Below are positions 61,412 through 64,000 of a stretch of DNA of 64,000 nt, one piece after another (positions within the stretch are counted from its first letter, which is position 1; every line of letters starts with the position of its first letter). The notes beneath the pieces are model-generated. The model had not been told where the DNA came from. It did not search any database and worked only from the letters and a program-made list of their open reading frames with translations. Source of the DNA: SpSt-1165 sp964391725 (lineage in GTDB: Bacteria > Chloroflexota > Anaerolineae > Anaerolineales > Anaerolineaceae). Both the position numbers and the translations under genes were made by a program. The DNA is taken from NCBI GenBank assembly GCA_964391725.1, contig CAYMNB010000002.1:62001-126000 (forward strand), in the 5' to 3' direction.

Positions 61412-61870
61412 ATGTATTGTCCCTATTGCCAGCATAAACAAACGAAAGTAATTGACACCACCAAAGACTCGCATGGGGGTATTCGCCGTCGGCGAGAATG
61501 TTTGAAATGCCAGCAGCGGTTTTCAACGTACGAACGCGCGATTCTTGCGACACCTTTGATCATTAAACAAGATGGCACCCGGGAAGAATTTGATCGGGAC
61601 AAATTAACGCGCGGTATTCGCATCAGTTGCGCAAAACGTCCGGTGTCAGCGGCTGATATTGAGCGGTTGGTGGGAGAGATCGAGGTCAAATTGCAGAAGT
61701 TGGGAAGATCTGAGGTTTCTTCAAGAGCCATAGGCGATCTTGTGATCGATGGCTTGAAGGAACTGGATCAAATTGCCTATATTCGATATGCCATTGTTTA
61801 TTTGCGATTAACGGATTTACATGATCTTAGGCAAGAAATTGACAAGTTATTAGAAGGTGCAGGAGGATAA
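61412..61870 (+). CDS. nrdR: Transcriptional repressor NrdR
   Basis: 152 residues, with AAGGAGGT upstream. The zinc ribbon MYCPYCQHKQTKVIDT and RRRRECLKCQQRFSTYER hold two Cys pairs, followed by the ATP-cone domain (IIKQDGTREEFDRDKLTRGI). NrdR senses dATP/ATP and represses ribonucleotide reductase genes. It lies 3 bases from nrdJ and probably represses its own operon. Confidence 0.97.
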   Translation: MYCPYCQHKQTKVIDTTKDSHGGIRRRRECLKCQQRFSTYERAILATPLIIKQDGTREEFDRDKLTRGIRISCAKRPVSAADIERLVGEIEVKLQKLGRSEVSSRAIGDLVIDGLKELDQIAYIRYAIVYLRLTDLHDLRQEIDKLLEGAGG

Positions 61871-61873
61871 TTC

Positions 61874-64000
61874 ATGTCATCAGCAACCAGTTCTCGCGGA
61901 AAACTTTTGCCAACCCCTCCGTTACCAGAGGATTTACCAGGCGTTGTATTAACATCAAATTCTTTGGAGGTTCTCAAGCGCAGATATATCCGCCATGATG
62001 GCAATGGCGAACCTGTCGAAACAGCCGATGGCATGTTCTGGCGTGTTGCTTATCATATTGCCAAGGTGGAGGAAGAAAGCAATCCGAATTTTGTGGAGTT
62101 GGCCAAACAATATTATCGGTTGCTGGTTAGTAAAACTTTCTTTCCAAATTCTCCCACATTCACGGGGGCTGGCACCCCTCTTGGGCAGTTGGCGGCGTGT
62201 TTTGTTCTTCCTATCAGTGATGACATGGGACGCAATGGCACCGGGATTTTTGAGAGTCTTCGCAATGCCGCGTTAATCCAACAAACCGGCGGCGGCAATG
62301 GTTTTGCCTTCTCGCGTTTGCGCCCATCAGGTGCGCTGGTACGGTCTTCTGCCGGCCAGGCTACGGGTCCCAATGGATTTTTACGGGTATATGACAATGC
62401 CTTCGGTGAAATTGCACAAGGCGGCACACGCCGCGGCGCTAACATGGCGGTTTTGCGGGTCGACCATCCGGATGTGGAAGAGTTCATCAGCGCTAAGACC
62501 GAAGAACATTCCATTACCAACTTTAATATTTCCGTTGGCATCACCGATGCGTTTATGAGAGCAGTCGAGAATGATGAAGATTGGGATCTTCTGTTTCCGG
62601 ATGTGCATTCACCGGAATATGATGGTTTCGATGGCACGCTTGAAGATGCTATTGAACAGGGGGTTCCCCTAAAGGTTTATAAGACAGTGAGGGCACGGGA
62701 TATCTTTGACAAGATTGTCCAACAAGCGCACCACAATGGTGAGCCGGGCATGTTATTTTTGGATGCCGCCAATCGTGACAATCCTGTCCCGCATTTGTAT
62801 CATCTGGAATCGACCAATCCGTGCGGCGAACAGTGGCTTGGCCCCTTTGAGAGCTGCTGTTTGGGTTCTATCAACCTGGCTCAACACATGGGCGAAAATC
62901 ATTCAGTCAATTGGGAGAAATTGGAAGAAGACATCTGCCTTTCCACCCGGTTCCTGGATGATGTTGTGGATGCCAATAGTTATGTGCCAGCAGTGCCGCA
63001 ACTGAAAGAGTCTGCCCAAAGAGCGCGCAGAATAGGCCTGGGAATCATGGGATTTGCAGACCTTCTTTATCATGTGGGGGTGCGTTATGGTTCAATCGAA
63101 GGGCAGGAATTTGCCTCTCAATTGATGGAATTTGTGCGCTATCATGCTATGCGAACCAGTGTGGTGTTGGCACAAGAGCGCGGTGCATTTCCGGCCATCA
63201 AGGGCAGTATTTATGACCCTGAAAACATCACCTGGAATGTTCCTGTACCTCTGGTTGACTATTCCCATGATTGGGGTCGTCCTGCATTGGATTGGCAGCA
63301 GATCTATGATGGCATCAAAGCCCACGGTATTCGTAATGCGGCCCAAACCACTATTGCACCTACCGGCACCATCGCAACGGTGGCAGGGGTCGAAGGCTAT
63401 GGTTGCGAACCGGTATTCGCCCTTGCATATATTCGCCATGTGAACGATAAAGGGCAGGATCTTCAGCTGACCTATGTGCCGAAATACTTCCAGACAGCCT
63501 TAGATGAAGCGGAAATTTCTGTGGAAGATCAAAAACATATCCTGAGCCTGGTGATGGAATTGGGCACCTGCCAGAATATTCAGGAATTACCTGAGCGCAT
63601 TCGCCATGTATTTGTGGTTTCCTCTGACATATCGGCTGAAGAGCATGTGCGTATGCAGGCGGCTATGCAGGCTTTTGTTGATAACAGCATCAGCAAAACT
63701 ATCAATTTTCCACCCAATGCGACTGAGGAGGACGTGGCAGAGGCTTACCGGTTGGCATGGCGCCTGGGATGTAAGGGCATTACAGTTTACGTGACTGGTT
63801 CACGCGATGTGGTGGTGTTGGAGACCAAACAAACCGCGAAACAAAAAGAACCTGCCAACTATGCTGAACAACCGATGATGTGGCACGATGATCGCAAACC
63901 ACGCCCGCGCGCTTTGCCGGGATACACATATGTGATCCAGACTCCGTTGGGGAAGGCGTTTGTCACGGTGAACGAAAATGGCGGCAACCAACCCTTTGAA
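61874..64000 (+). CDS. nrdJ: Adenosylcobalamin-dependent ribonucleotide reductase (3' end outside window)
   Basis: At least 709 residues from ATG 61874 (GGAGGA upstream), open to the window edge. Class II reductase: LTSNSLEVLKRRYI, SPTFTGAGTPLGQLAACFVL with the disulfide cysteine, TGGGNGFAFSRLRPSGA, STNPCGEQWLGPFESC with the finger-loop Cys and Glu, NAAQTTIAPTGTIA and YVTGSRDVVVL. It reduces ribonucleotides using an adenosylcobalamin-derived radical and works without oxygen. It matches the B12-dependent methylmalonyl-CoA mutase elsewhere in the window. The C-terminal shuttle cysteines lie outside. Confidence 0.96.
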   Translation, partial: MSSATSSRGKLLPTPPLPEDLPGVVLTSNSLEVLKRRYIRHDGNGEPVETADGMFWRVAYHIAKVEEESNPNFVELAKQYYRLLVSKTFFPNSPTFTGAGTPLGQLAACFVLPISDDMGRNGTGIFESLRNAALIQQTGGGNGFAFSRLRPSGALVRSSAGQATGPNGFLRVYDNAFGEIAQGGTRRGANMAVLRVDHPDVEEFISAKTEEHSITNFNISVGITDAFMRAVENDEDWDLLFPDVHSPEYDGFDGTLEDAIEQGVPLKVYKTVRARDIFDKIVQQAHHNGEPGMLFLDAANRDNPVPHLYHLESTNPCGEQWLGPFESCCLGSINLAQHMGENHSVNWEKLEEDICLSTRFLDDVVDANSYVPAVPQLKESAQRARRIGLGIMGFADLLYHVGVRYGSIEGQEFASQLMEFVRYHAMRTSVVLAQERGAFPAIKGSIYDPENITWNVPVPLVDYSHDWGRPALDWQQIYDGIKAHGIRNAAQTTIAPTGTIATVAGVEGYGCEPVFALAYIRHVNDKGQDLQLTYVPKYFQTALDEAEISVEDQKHILSLVMELGTCQNIQELPERIRHVFVVSSDISAEEHVRMQAAMQAFVDNSISKTINFPPNATEEDVAEAYRLAWRLGCKGITVYVTGSRDVVVLETKQTAKQKEPANYAEQPMMWHDDRKPRPRALPGYTYVIQTPLGKAFVTVNENGGNQPFE

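Noticed and set aside
1..64000. CRISPR array, prophage, insertion sequence or tRNA/rRNA gene
   Set aside because: No regularly spaced repeats, no transposase or integrase motifs, and no tRNA- or rRNA-like sequence was recognised on reading either strand.

Overview
The window is a dense bacterial chromosome segment, with almost no mobile DNA, that reads as Chloroflexota, most likely class Anaerolineae. The signs are family-level: two DUF2298 (Chlor_Arch_YYY type) giant membrane proteins, mevalonate kinase next to isopentenyl phosphate kinase, a topoisomerase I with an N-terminal zinc ribbon, an adenosylcobalamin-dependent class II ribonucleotide reductase with NrdR, methylmalonyl-CoA mutase, and many envelope proteins with Thr/Pro-rich linkers. 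No database could be consulted, so the taxon is an inference. No rRNA, tRNA, CRISPR, insertion sequence or phage gene was seen.

Layout. 1-4.0 kb (minus): a DUF1015 protein, a TolB-like beta-propeller protein and an M23 peptidase lipoprotein cut by the window edge. 4.1-11.6 kb (plus): ffh (broken by a 100-N assembly gap that is an artefact), rpsP, khpA, rimM, dprA, manC and topA. 11.7-13.0 kb: an unrecognised membrane protein. 13.0-17.4 kb (minus): a UbiA prenyltransferase, mevalonate kinase, isopentenyl phosphate kinase, a dGTPase-like protein and greA. 17.4-36.1 kb (plus): tlyA, lepA, then a tightly coupled envelope-glycan cluster (LPG-synthase-like membrane protein, sugar epimerase, GT4 glycosyltransferase, methyltransferase, four large GT-C/DUF2298 membrane proteins). 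36.1-37.6 kb: cmk and xth. 37.6-40.7 kb (minus): a GlpA-like oxidoreductase, a second FAD oxidoreductase and DUF1667. 40.9-44.3 kb: an amidohydrolase, a VOC protein and an FGGY sugar kinase. 44.4-48.4 kb (minus): a heterodimeric ABC exporter behind a structured leader. 48.4-52.8 kb: a TPR-like membrane protein, rimO, a RodZ-like protein and rplI. 52.9-57.1 kb: methylmalonyl-CoA mutase, its epimerase, an MreB-like protein and dus. 57.2-59.4 kb: infC-rpmI-rplT and a SpoU-type RNA methyltransferase. 59.4-64 kb: two secreted or membrane proteins (one a PPIase lipoprotein), then nrdR and nrdJ with candidate NrdR boxes.

The most interesting item is the leader at 48.13-48.34 kb on the minus strand. 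A good promoter is followed by a strong Shine-Dalgarno site and a 25-codon reading frame that no gene caller would report. Its stop codon sits in the loop of a perfect 9-bp hairpin. An intrinsic terminator comes next, and the 3' arm of the hairpin can alternatively pair with the 5' arm of that terminator. This has the full logic of ribosome-mediated transcription attenuation controlling the heterodimeric ABC exporter, comparable with bmrB-bmrCD of Bacillus subtilis.

A second theme is leaderless transcription. At least five genes have a -10 hexamer ending 6 or 7 bases before the ATG and no Shine-Dalgarno site. The clearest is dus, with consensus TTGACA, a 17-base spacer and TATAAT. infC appears to start at an ATA codon.
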